Shown here piece by piece: positions 8,608 to 15,980 of a stretch of DNA of 64,000 nucleotides. The position numbers and the translations under genes were made by a program. The stretch is from positions 4,278,001-4,342,000 of the forward strand of contig NZ_LR134355.1 of assembly GCF_900637205.1 (NCBI RefSeq). The letters are read 5' to 3'. Source of the DNA: Mycolicibacterium chitae. GTDB lineage: Bacteria > Actinomycetota > Actinomycetes > Mycobacteriales > Mycobacteriaceae. Under the pieces are notes generated by a model. The model worked only from the letters and a program-made list of their open reading frames with translations. It did not search any database and was not told where the DNA came from. The number at the start of each line of letters is the position of its first letter. The stretch's first letter is position 1.

Positions 8608-11171
8608 CCCCCCACTCCCCCGCAGTCAGCCACACCGACGAAGGGCCCACCACTGTGGCATCCACATCCATGGCACCCACCTCCCGGCGCGGACTGTCGG
8701 TCGCCGGCATCACCAAGACGTTCCCCGGCGTCACCGCACTGGACGACGTGAGCTTCGAGGCCGTCCCCGGCGAGGTCCACGCGCTGGTCGGCGGCAACGG
8801 CGCCGGCAAGTCGACGCTGATGGCGGTCGCCTCCGGTGCGCTGTCCCCCGACCGCGGCACCGTGCGCATCGGTGCCGACGAGCTGACCTCGGCCTCACCG
8901 TTGGCGGCCAAGGAAGCCGGCCTGGCCATCGCCTACCAGATCCCGGCGATCCTGCCCGATCTGACGGTGGCCGAGAACCTGGCCCTGGCGGTGCCGCCCA
9001 GCCTGCGCCCACCGCTGCGCGAGGTCGACGCGTGGGCCGCCGAAAAGCTCACGCCGATGGGCATTCCCATCGATCCGACCGTGCCGGCGGGTCAGCTCGG
9101 ACTGGCCGAGAAGCAGGCCATCGAGATCTGTGGCGCGCTCGCCTGCAATCCGAGCGTGCTGATCCTCGACGAGCCGACCGAACCGTTCGCCGCCGCGGAG
9201 ACCGCCCGCCTCTTCGAGCTGATCCGCGAGCTGTCCGCGGCCGGCGTGGCCGTCATCTACATCAGCCACCGCCTGCCCGACGTCTTCGCCCTCGCCGACC
9301 GCATCACGGTGTTGCGGGACGGGCGAATTCGCGGTCAGTTCGACGCCGCCGACACCACCGAGGAAGAGATCGTCACGCTGATCGCGGGACGCACGGTGGA
9401 GGCGCTGTTCCCGGACCGCTCCGACGATCTGGGCGAACCGGCCGTCGTCGTCTCGGATTTCGGGGCCGCCGACGCACCCGGCGTCACCACCACCATCCGG
9501 CGCCACGAGATCCTGGGTCTGGCCGGTGTCGAGGGCAACGGTCAGCGCGAGTTCATCCGTGCCCTCGGCGGCGCCACGGCCTGCCACGGCGAGGTCTCCG
9601 TCGGCGGCGGCAAGCTGCGCCTGTCGTCGCCGCGCGCCGCCCGCGACAAGGGCATCATCCTGATGCCGCAGGAACGCGGCATCGAGGGCATCTCCCCCAT
9701 TCTGTCGGTGCGCGAGAACCTTTCGCTGGTCGCGCTGCACCGGGTGTCCCGCGCAGGCTTCGTCTCGCCGAGCATCGAGCGCTCGCTGGCGCACGAACAG
9801 GTCGACGAACTCGGCGTCAAGACCGCCACCATCGACACCGAGGTGGGCACCCTGTCCGGCGGCAACCAACAGAAGGTCGTGCTGGGCCGGGCGCTGCTCT
9901 CGTCGCCGGAACTGCTGCTGTGCGACGAGCCCACCCAGGGCATCGACGTCGGCGTGCGCTCGGAGATCTACCACCGGCTGCGCGACGTCGCCGAGTCCGG
10001 CACCCCCGTCGTGGTGCTCAGCTCCGACGACGTCGAACTCGCCGGCCTGTGCGACCGCGTGCTGGTGTTCTCCCGCGGCCGAGTCGTCAAGGAACTGGTG
10101 GGCGACGAGGTCACCGAGCACGCCATCACCGAGGCCTCGCTGACCGCCGGTCGCGCCGACGAGGAGGCCGGGGCCGTCACTGCCCCGCGGGTCGGCAAAC
10201 CCAGCCGCTGGCAGCGTCTGCTCGCCAGCCAGCAGTCGCCGAGTCTGGTGCTGCTGGCCGCAATCCTGGCCCTCGGCGCCCTCACCACCGCCGTCAACGG
10301 CCGCTTCCTGTCCGAGTTCAACATCGCCAATCTGTTGATGCTCATGGCCCCGGTGCTGTTCCTCGCGGCCGGGCAGCTGGTCGTCATGCTGACCGGCGGG
10401 ATCGACCTGTCCGTGGGCCCGCTGAGCGGAACGCTGGTGGTGGTCGCGTCCTTCTTCATCGTCGAGGGCTACGGATTCGGTTGGTGGATACTGGGATTCG
10501 TCCTGATGTTCGTCCTGGCCGCCGGGGTCGGCGCCGCCAACGGCGCCATGGTCCGATATTCCAAGGTGGTCCCCGTGGTGGCCACGCTCATCACCTACAC
10601 CGGTCTGCAGGGCCTGTCGCTGGTGTGGCGCGACGCGCCGGGCGGCATCATCGCGCTTGACGTGGTGGAGGCCATCAGCACCCGCGTCGGCCCGTTCCCC
10701 ATTGCCGTCATCGTTGGCGTCATCGTGCTCGTCGGCCTCGAATTCGCCTCCCGTCGAACCTCTTTCGGGCTGCGGTTGCGCGCATCCGGATCCGACGAGG
10801 CGGCCGCCCGCAAGCGCGGCGTGGGTGTCGACGCGGTGCAGATGATCGCCTACCTGGCCTGTTCGCTGCTGACGGCGGTCGGCGCGTTGCTCCTGATGGC
10901 CCAGATCGGGGTGGGCGATCCCACCGCCGGCATCAGCTACACGCTGGCGGCCATCACCGCGGTCGTCCTCGGCGGCGCGTCGATCTTCGGTGGGCGCGGC
11001 AGCTTCATCGGCGTGCTGTTCGGTGTGCTGCTGCTGCAGGTGATCAGCAACGCGACCATCTTCCTCGAGCTGTCGCAGGCGTGGCAGTACCTGCTGGTGG
11101 GTCTGATGGCCCTGGGCGCCACCGCGGCGTATGCGCGGGTGCAGCGCAGGACCGCGGGCGCCGGGTCCTGA
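8604..11171 (+). CDS. Fused ABC importer: two ATPase domains plus permease
   Basis: An 855-residue protein joining an RbsA-like double ATPase to an RbsC-like permease. ATPase 1 has Walker A GGNGAGKST (63-71) and Walker B LILDEPTEPF, but its signature reads LGLAEKQ instead of LSxGQ. ATPase 2 has the degenerate GVEGNGQRE P-loop usual for RbsA, a clean LSGGNQQK signature (about 416) and Walker B LLLCDEPT (about 435). From about residue 550 a complete permease follows with LTGGIDLSVGP. RbsA and RbsC are normally separate polypeptides. Expression is coupled to the binding-protein gene through a 4-bp overlap. ATG 8604 is used; a later Met (residue 23) is possible. Confidence 0.93.
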   Translation: MTPHSPAVSHTDEGPTTVASTSMAPTSRRGLSVAGITKTFPGVTALDDVSFEAVPGEVHALVGGNGAGKSTLMAVASGALSPDRGTVRIGADELTSASPLAAKEAGLAIAYQIPAILPDLTVAENLALAVPPSLRPPLREVDAWAAEKLTPMGIPIDPTVPAGQLGLAEKQAIEICGALACNPSVLILDEPTEPFAAAETARLFELIRELSAAGVAVIYISHRLPDVFALADRITVLRDGRIRGQFDAADTTEEEIVTLIAGRTVEALFPDRSDDLGEPAVVVSDFGAADAPGVTTTIRRHEILGLAGVEGNGQREFIRALGGATACHGEVSVGGGKLRLSSPRAARDKGIILMPQERGIEGISPILSVRENLSLVALHRVSRAGFVSPSIERSLAHEQVDELGVKTATIDTEVGTLSGGNQQKVVLGRALLSSPELLLCDEPTQGIDVGVRSEIYHRLRDVAESGTPVVVLSSDDVELAGLCDRVLVFSRGRVVKELVGDEVTEHAITEASLTAGRADEEAGAVTAPRVGKPSRWQRLLASQQSPSLVLLAAILALGALTTAVNGRFLSEFNIANLLMLMAPVLFLAAGQLVVMLTGGIDLSVGPLSGTLVVVASFFIVEGYGFGWWILGFVLMFVLAAGVGAANGAMVRYSKVVPVVATLITYTGLQGLSLVWRDAPGGIIALDVVEAISTRVGPFPIAVIVGVIVLVGLEFASRRTSFGLRLRASGSDEAAARKRGVGVDAVQMIAYLACSLLTAVGALLLMAQIGVGDPTAGISYTLAAITAVVLGGASIFGGRGSFIGVLFGVLLLQVISNATIFLELSQAWQYLLVGLMALGATAAYARVQRRTAGAGS

Positions 11172-11172
11172 C

Positions 11173-11490
11173 ATGGCGTCGTTGCTGACCGAGCCGCCGG
11201 TGTTCAGCCCCGAGGCGTGGGACTGGCGCGTGGAGGCCCTGTGCCGCCAGCGGGATCCGTCGATCTTCTTCCATCCCGATGGAGAACGCGGCCGGGCCCG
11301 GCGGCGCCGCCAGCAGGAGGCCAAGCGGGTGTGCGCCGAATGCCCGGTGATGTTGCGCTGTCGGGAGCACTCCCTGGCCTTCCAGGAGCCATTCGGCGTC
11401 TGGGGTGGGCTGACCGAGGAGGAGCGCAGCCAGCTGCTGCCCGCGCGGGCGGTGAACCTGCGCACCCACCGCGCGCACACCCCGTCCTGA
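11173..11490 (+). CDS. WhiB-family Fe-S transcriptional regulator
   Basis: A 105-residue WhiB-like protein. The four cluster cysteines are C24, C54, C57 and C63 (C-x29-C-x2-C-x5-C), followed by the GVWGG turn and a short basic tail (RTHRAH). WhiB proteins hold a [4Fe-4S] cluster sensitive to O2 or NO and act with the primary sigma factor. ATG 11173 lies one base after the stop of the ABC fusion gene, so it is probably translated from the same transcript. That is an uncommon setting for a WhiB gene. I cannot assign it to a numbered WhiB (WhiB1-7). Confidence 0.92.
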   Translation: MASLLTEPPVFSPEAWDWRVEALCRQRDPSIFFHPDGERGRARRRRQQEAKRVCAECPVMLRCREHSLAFQEPFGVWGGLTEEERSQLLPARAVNLRTHRAHTPS

Positions 11491-11518
11491 GCCGCGCCCG
11501 GTCCGTAGGCTGGCGAAG

Positions 11519-12025
11519 ATGTCGTTCTGGAATCTCAGGGACGTACCGCCCTACCCGTCGGCCCGGTACACCAAGGACCGGCCCGAGGCCAGCGCCTGGG
11601 TCCGGCGCGCGGACGACGCCGCCGACTACGAGGCGCCGGGTCAGGTCCGCTACCACTACCTGGCCGACCAACAGCAGACCGACGGCGATTACGGCCTCTA
11701 CCGCGTCGACCTCGCGCCGCAGGCGGGTGGACCCGGGCCGCATTTCCACCGCGCGATGTCGGAGGCGTTCTTCGTCCTGTCCGGTTCGGTGCGCATCTAC
11801 GACGGCACCCACTGGACCACCGCCGGACCGCACGACTTCCTCTACGTGCCGCCGGGCGGCATCCACGGCTTCGGCAATGAGGCCGACGCGCCGGCGTCGA
11901 TGCTCATGCTGTTCGCCCCCGGGGCGCCTCGTGAGCACTACTTCGAGGGACTGGCCCGGCTCGGCGAGCTGACCGATGAGGAACGCACCCAGTGGTTCAT
12001 CGACAACGACAACTTCTTCGTCTGA
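11519..12025 (+). CDS. Cupin-domain protein
   Basis: A 168-residue single-domain cupin. The first motif is GPGPHFHRAMSEAFFVLSG and the second is PPGGIHGFGNEAD, giving three candidate metal histidines plus a Glu. The cavity may bind a sugar- or quercetinase-like ligand, but no reaction can be assigned. A TAGGCT -10 box at 11506-11511 lies 7 nt before the ATG, indicating a leaderless transcript independent of the upstream WhiB gene. Confidence 0.85.
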   Translation: MSFWNLRDVPPYPSARYTKDRPEASAWVRRADDAADYEAPGQVRYHYLADQQQTDGDYGLYRVDLAPQAGGPGPHFHRAMSEAFFVLSGSVRIYDGTHWTTAGPHDFLYVPPGGIHGFGNEADAPASMLMLFAPGAPREHYFEGLARLGELTDEERTQWFIDNDNFFV

Positions 12026-12159
12026 CGGTCCGCAGCAACCACGCTCACCGGGCCTTCCGCCAAGTCGATCCCGACACGCGCCCTCGACACGCCGCGGCCG
12101 AATACCCCGCCTGAAGCCATTGCATTAGGCTGCATTCCGTTCCAGAGAGGAGTCATCGG

Positions 12160-13860
12160 GTGCGGGCTGACGCAGCGCCCAGCACCCAGGCTTTGCGGGG
12201 CTGGCAACGACGAGCTTTGGTGAAATACCTGGCAGCGAAGCCGCGGGACTTTCTGGCTGTGGCCACCCCCGGGGCCGGCAAGACCACCTTTGCCCTGCGG
12301 ATCGTCGCCGAACTGCTGGCCGAACGCACCGTGGACACCGTCACCATCGTCGTCCCCACCGAGCATCTCAAGATCCAGTGGGCCAACGCCGCCGCCCGGA
12401 TGGGCATTGCCCTGGATCCGCGGTTCAGCAACTCCTCGGCGCAGACGTCCTCGGAATACCACGGCGTCGTCGTCACCTACGCGCAGGTGGCCAGCCACCC
12501 GACCCGGCACCGCGTCCGCACCGAGAACCGCAAGACGATGGTGGTCTTCGACGAGATCCACCACGGCGGTGACGCCAAGAGCTGGGGCGAGGCCATGCGC
12601 GAGGCCTTCGACGATGCGACGCGGCGGCTGTCCCTGACCGGGACGCCGTTCCGCAGCGACGACAGCCCCATCCCGTTCGTGAAGTACGAACCCGACCCCG
12701 CCGGCTTCCAGCGTTCGGTGGCCGACCATGTCTACGGTTACGCCGACGCGCTGGCCGACGGCGTCGTGCGGCCGGTGGTGTTCATGGCGTACTCGGGCGA
12801 GGCCCGGTGGCGCGACAGCGCGGGCGAGGAACATGCTGCGCGACTCGGTGAACCGCTCACCGCCGAGCAGACGGCACGGGCCTGGCGCACCGCGCTGAAC
12901 CCGGCCGGCGAGTGGATGCCCGCCGTCATCGCCGCCGCCGACAAGCGGCTGCAGCAGAAGCGTGCCCACGTCCCCGACGCCGGCGGCATGATCATCGCCT
13001 CGGATCAGACCGCCGCGCGCGCCTACGCCGAGCTGCTGCACAAGATCACCGGCGAGGCGCCCACGCTGGTGCTTTCCGATGACCCGGGTTCCTCGGACCG
13101 CATCAGCCAGTTCTCGGAGTCGACGTCGCGGTGGCTGGTCGCGGTGCGGATGGTCTCCGAGGGGGTCGACGTGCCGCGGCTGGCCGTCGGCGTGTACGCC
13201 ACCAGCGCCTCGACCCCGCTGTTCTTCGCCCAGGCGATCGGCCGGTTCGTGCGGTCGCGGCGCCCGGGCGAGACCGCGAGCATCTTCCTGCCCTCGGTGC
13301 CGAACCTGCTGCAGCTCGCCAGCGAGCTCGAGGAGCAACGCAACCACGTCCTGGGCAAGCCGCACCGGGAGAACCAGGACGAGGACCCGCTGGACGCCGA
13401 GCTGCGCGAACAGCGCAAGGACGAGCCCGGCGAACTCGACAACGGTTTCGAGTCCCTGGGCGCCGAGGCCGAGTTGGATCAGGTGATCTTCGACGGTTCG
13501 TCGTTCGGGACCGCGACCCCGGCGGGCAGCGAGGAGGAAGCCGACTACCTGGGCATCCCCGGGCTGTTGGACGCCAACCAGATGCGCGACCTGCTGAACC
13601 GGCGTCAGGACGAGCAGCTGCAGAAGCGGACGGCCTCCGGCGAACTGCCCAAGGTGGCCTCGACGCACGGCCAGCTGCGCGAGCTGCGGCGCGAACTCAA
13701 CGCGCTGGTGTCGGCCACGCATCACAAGTCGGGCAAGCCGCACGGTTGGATCCACAACGAGCTGCGGCGCCGCTGCGGCGGCCCGCCCGTGGCCGCGGCC
13801 ACCCGCGATCAGTTGCAGGCCCGCATCGAGGCCGTGCGGGTGTTGCACCGCGAGCTCTGA
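12160..13860 (+). CDS. DEAD/DEAH-box (superfamily 2) helicase
   Basis: A 566-residue SF2 helicase of the ResIII/type III restriction-like class. Motif I is TPGAGKTT (36-43), motif II DEIHH (131-135), motif III SLTGTPFRSD, motif V VSEGVDVPRL and motif VI QAIGRFVRSR; the arginine finger is present. A charged region, QDEDPLDAELREQRKDEP, follows the second RecA domain, and the C-terminal third has no domain I recognise. GTG 12160 has GAGAGGAG upstream. It probably acts on DNA or RNA in the cytosol; the partner is unknown. It stands alone, followed by the decayed region from 13861. Confidence 0.88.
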   Translation: MRADAAPSTQALRGWQRRALVKYLAAKPRDFLAVATPGAGKTTFALRIVAELLAERTVDTVTIVVPTEHLKIQWANAAARMGIALDPRFSNSSAQTSSEYHGVVVTYAQVASHPTRHRVRTENRKTMVVFDEIHHGGDAKSWGEAMREAFDDATRRLSLTGTPFRSDDSPIPFVKYEPDPAGFQRSVADHVYGYADALADGVVRPVVFMAYSGEARWRDSAGEEHAARLGEPLTAEQTARAWRTALNPAGEWMPAVIAAADKRLQQKRAHVPDAGGMIIASDQTAARAYAELLHKITGEAPTLVLSDDPGSSDRISQFSESTSRWLVAVRMVSEGVDVPRLAVGVYATSASTPLFFAQAIGRFVRSRRPGETASIFLPSVPNLLQLASELEEQRNHVLGKPHRENQDEDPLDAELREQRKDEPGELDNGFESLGAEAELDQVIFDGSSFGTATPAGSEEEADYLGIPGLLDANQMRDLLNRRQDEQLQKRTASGELPKVASTHGQLRELRRELNALVSATHHKSGKPHGWIHNELRRRCGGPPVAAATRDQLQARIEAVRVLHREL

Positions 13861-13862
13861 GG

Positions 13863-13979
13863 TTCGGCCGGCTGGCCGCCGCGGGCCGGGACTGGATCGA
13901 GTCCCTGGACGTCAACCCACTTCTGGTGACCGAGAACGGGCTTGTCGCGGTCGACGCCCTGTGCATCGTGCGTAAGTGA
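13863..13979 (+). pseudogene. 3' remnant of an ADP-forming acyl-CoA ligase
   Basis: An open stretch with no start of its own. It begins right after the helicase stop in another frame and ends at TGA 13977-13979. It encodes about 38 residues, including WIESLDVNPLLVTENG and LVAVDALCIV. The D-(V/L)-N-P-(L/V)-(L/I)-V pattern followed by AVDA is the conserved C-terminus of the ATP-grasp subunit of ADP-forming acyl-CoA synthetases. The rest of the gene is gone, so this is a deletion scar. Identification rests on one short motif. Confidence 0.6.
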
Positions 13980-13986
13980 CCTCAAG

Positions 13987-14025
13987 GCCGAGGATCGCAG
14001 TCACCGGGTGGCTGCAGACCTCGGC
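13987..14025. repeat. Small palindromic repeat, copy A
   Basis: Arm GCCGAGGATCGCAG (13987-14000), an 11-nt loop and arm CTGCAGACCTCGGC (14012-14025); 11 of 14 positions pair. It is an imperfect, inverted copy of the element at 14218-14268: the cores differ by one base per left arm and the loops are near reverse complements. It looks like a degraded mobile palindromic repeat (REP/MITE-like). Confidence 0.65.
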
Positions 14026-14094
14026 ATAAACGGTTGCCCACAGATCGCCGCCGGGCACTGGTAACCCCACACCTGCTTCGTCAGGACCGAACCC

Positions 14095-14274
14095 GTGGGC
14101 ATCGACGAGGTTCTGCACCTGCAGGGCGGGGTGATCTCGCGTCGGCATCGCAGTCGACGGCCGTGCCTGCGGGCCGGGGTGTGCGTTCGACCGCCTCGAC
14201 CTCGCAGCCCGACGACGGCTTACGCCGAGGTTCGCAGCCACCTGATGACTGCGAACCTCGGCGTAAGCGCGTGA
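14095..14274 (+). pseudogene. N-terminal remnant resembling an AbiEi/DUF559-type gene
   Basis: GTG 14095 opens a 59-codon frame starting VGIDEVLHLQGGVISRR. This strongly resembles the first helix-turn-helix segment of actinobacterial AbiEi-antitoxin-like/DUF559 proteins (usually ...LQGGVISRQQAL...). The similarity stops after about 17 residues and the frame then runs through the palindromic repeat to a stop, so the gene is truncated. It may be a chance frame; the match is short. Confidence 0.35.
14218..14268. repeat. Small palindromic repeat, copy B (perfect hairpin)
   Basis: Two perfect 20-bp arms (14218-14237 and 14249-14268; core CTTACGCCGAGGTTCGCAG) flank an 11-nt loop. The RNA hairpin would be very stable but has no U-tract, so it is not a classical terminator. 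Copy A lies 190 bp to the left in opposite orientation. Confidence 0.8.
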
Positions 14275-14285
14275 AGCGTTGGGCC

Positions 14286-14418
14286 TCAGAAGGCCGCTTC
14301 GTCCAACTCCATCACGAAGTCCGCCCCGCAGCAGCAGCCAGCCGACCACCACGTCGCCGAAGGCGTACAGCAGTCGCGTCGCGTTCAGGCCCACCCGGTA
14401 GGTGTGCGCGGCATCGCC
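14286..14418 (-). pseudogene. C-terminal remnant of an acyl-CoA dehydrogenase
   Basis: Read leftward, one frame encodes HTYRVGLNATRLLYAFGD and then VVVGWLLLRGG, the pattern YRVGxNTTRLLxxxGDxVxGWLLLR known from mycobacterial FadE C-termini. After a frame change near 14318 the reading DFVMELDEAAF ends at a TGA (14286-14288). The middle of the C-terminal domain is missing, so both an internal deletion and a frame change are seen. The 5' side stops at the toxin-antitoxin operator. Function lost. Confidence 0.55.
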
Positions 14419-14422
14419 GACA

Positions 14423-14443
14423 GGTAGACAAAATTTATCTACC
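14423..14443. promoter_or_regulatory. Near-perfect 21-bp palindrome, TA operator
   Basis: Arms GGTAGACAAA and TTTATCTACC around a central A, with one mismatch. It is strikingly AT-rich against the local background and lies 16 bp before the antitoxin ATG. The position suits autorepression by the antitoxin or toxin-antitoxin complex; AAATTT and CTAAAT inside or next to it could supply the -10. Confidence 0.75.
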
Positions 14444-14459
14444 TAAATAGCATCTCGGT

Positions 14460-14696
14460 ATGGCTACCGCAACAACTACGATCCGGGTGCCGGTGACCGT
14501 GCGCGATCGACTCGCGGCGCAAGCGCGTGAGCGTGGCGTGAGCGTGGCGTCACTGCTGGAGGAATGGAGCGCTCGAGCTGAGCGCGAGGCCGCGTTTGCC
14601 GCCGAACGGGCAGCGACGTTGGCCGAGGCCGACGACCCGAACGTGGCCGACGAGGAGCGTGACTGGGCTCAGGCGGATGCCGATGGCCTCGACTGA
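14460..14696 (+). CDS. MazE/RHH-like antitoxin
   Basis: A 78-residue small protein. The N-terminus TTTIRVPVTVRDRLAAQARERG has the strand-helix pattern of ribbon-helix-helix DNA-binding domains. The C-terminal half is helical and acidic (EADDPNVADEERDWAQADADGLD), as in the toxin-wrapping tails of MazE/VapB antitoxins. The gene overlaps the MazF-like gene by 14 bp, the classic antitoxin-first order. The palindrome at 14423-14443 is the probable autoregulatory site. No good Shine-Dalgarno is visible, so a very short leader is likely. Confidence 0.82.
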   Translation: MATATTTIRVPVTVRDRLAAQARERGVSVASLLEEWSARAEREAAFAAERAATLAEADDPNVADEERDWAQADADGLD

Positions 14697-15033
14697 GGAT
14701 CCCCGGCGAGGCCAGCTGTGGCTCGTTGCACTGGGCGCAGCCCGGCCGGGGGAACCGGGCAAACACCGCCCGGCCGTCATCGTTTCGACGGAGCAGCTGT
14801 TGACCGGTGAGGCTGCCGAACTTGTTGTGGTCGTACCGGTGTCGAGTTCACGGGTCGCGACTCCGTTGCGGCCGACGCTGACCGCGGCGGACGGGGTGGA
14901 CGCCGACAGTGTCGCGGTCTGTCGCGCGGTCCGCGGCGTGGCCCGCGCCAGGTTGGTGCGTCGACTCGGAACGCTCTCGGAGTCAACGATGGGCCAGGTG
15001 GACCGCGCGTTGAAGATGATCTTGGATCTCTGA
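14683..15033 (+). CDS. MazF/PemK-like endoribonuclease toxin
   Basis: A 116-residue MazF-family protein. RRGQLWLVALGAARPGEPGK followed by HRPAVIVS is the N-terminal MazF signature (RGEIWLV...RPAVVVS), and VVVVPVSSSR is the second conserved strand with the catalytic-region Ser/Thr. Family members cut mRNA or tRNA at short motifs. ATG 14683 is chosen because AGGCGG ends 6 nt upstream; ATG 14677 is the alternative. Both genes of the pair look intact although they sit between pseudogene fragments. Confidence 0.87.
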   Translation: MASTEDPRRGQLWLVALGAARPGEPGKHRPAVIVSTEQLLTGEAAELVVVVPVSSSRVATPLRPTLTAADGVDADSVAVCRAVRGVARARLVRRLGTLSESTMGQVDRALKMILDL

Positions 15034-15102
15034 CCGGCGAGCTCGCATCCGGTGTACATAAAGCGCCCCGAAAACGTGCACTCGATGCACCCTCGGCGAA
15101 AT

Positions 15103-15124
15103 GGGGCCTACCGAAGTAGGGCCT
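15103..15124. terminator. Possible bidirectional terminator hairpin
   Basis: GGGGCCTAC, loop CGAA, GTAGGGCCT: a 7-8 bp stem with one bulged G between the converging toxin and cyclase genes. There is no U-tract on either side, so only a non-canonical mycobacterial-type terminator would fit. Confidence 0.3.
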
Positions 15125-15941
15125 ACCCCTGACTGACCTGCTCGGCCCAACGCACCGGAAAGAGTTGGTGGCTACCGCGAATCCCCTTCAGGTCGACCTC
15201 GCGGGGCGGGCCGAACTCCACGTCCGCGGTGTCCAGCGCGGTTCGGACCGCATCGGTGATGAGGACCTCGCCACCGGCGGCCTGGTCGGCGACGCGCGCG
15301 GCGATCGCCACGTTCCTGCCGAACAGGTCGTCACCACGGCGCACCGAACTGCCCAGGTGGATACCGATTCGCACCCGGATGGATCGATGCCGCTCGGCCC
15401 GCTCCGCCAGCGCCCGCTGGATCGCCATACTGCACAGCACCGCCTGGGCGGCGGACCCGAAGGCGATCATGAATCCGTCGCCCTGGTTCTTGACGACATG
15501 CCCGCCGTGCTCGGATACCAGCTTGCCGACGAGCTTGTTGTGCCGCTCGAGCACCTTGATCCACTCGCGATCCCCCAGCGACTCGTTGAGTTCGGTCGAA
15601 CCCTCGATATCGGAGAAGGCGATGACGACGTCCCCGTCGGCGGTCAGCCGCGCCAGATCCGGCCGCTCGACCTGCGCCCAGCCGGCGAGATCCTCGATCG
15701 AGTTGCGCACCGTGGCGCCAATCCCCTTGTTCAACAGGGAATCCGCGGTCTGCCAGACGGTCTTGATCGCCAACGGTGCAACACCGCGCCGACGGCGACG
15801 GCGGCCCTGTTCCTCCCGCAGGCGTTCGACTTCCTGCCGGGCCGCTCCCAATTGCCGGCGGGACACGATCAGCAGCACCGTCAACGTGATGATCGCGGCA
15901 AGCGCGACAATTCCCACCGCCGCGGCCACCACCAAGTCCAT
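15123..15941 (-). CDS. Membrane-anchored class III adenylate/guanylate cyclase
   Basis: A 272-residue protein with one N-terminal transmembrane helix (about 5-27), a basic stretch RRRRRR and a cytosolic class III cyclase domain (about 98-265). FSDIEGSTELNESLGD holds the first metal Asp, VVKNQGDGFMIAF the substrate Lys and second Asp, and GRNVAIAARVADQAAGGEVLIT the transition-state Asn/Arg. All catalytic positions are present, so the enzyme should be active as a dimer. TATGGT about 8 nt before the ATG suggests a leaderless transcript. The input signal is unknown. Confidence 0.9.
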   Translation of the reverse strand: MDLVVAAAVGIVALAAIITLTVLLIVSRRQLGAARQEVERLREEQGRRRRRRGVAPLAIKTVWQTADSLLNKGIGATVRNSIEDLAGWAQVERPDLARLTADGDVVIAFSDIEGSTELNESLGDREWIKVLERHNKLVGKLVSEHGGHVVKNQGDGFMIAFGSAAQAVLCSMAIQRALAERAERHRSIRVRIGIHLGSSVRRGDDLFGRNVAIAARVADQAAGGEVLITDAVRTALDTADVEFGPPREVDLKGIRGSHQLFPVRWAEQVSQG

Positions 15942-15980
15942 CGGTCGACCATAATGGGTGGGCCAGGGGCGGTGACCGCG

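Noticed and set aside
8895..11480. An 861-codon open frame on the minus strand opposite the ABC fusion gene
   Set aside because: It is a GC-skew shadow of the real ABC gene: His/Gln/Arg/Gly-rich, no domain, and the + strand carries all ATPase and permease motifs.
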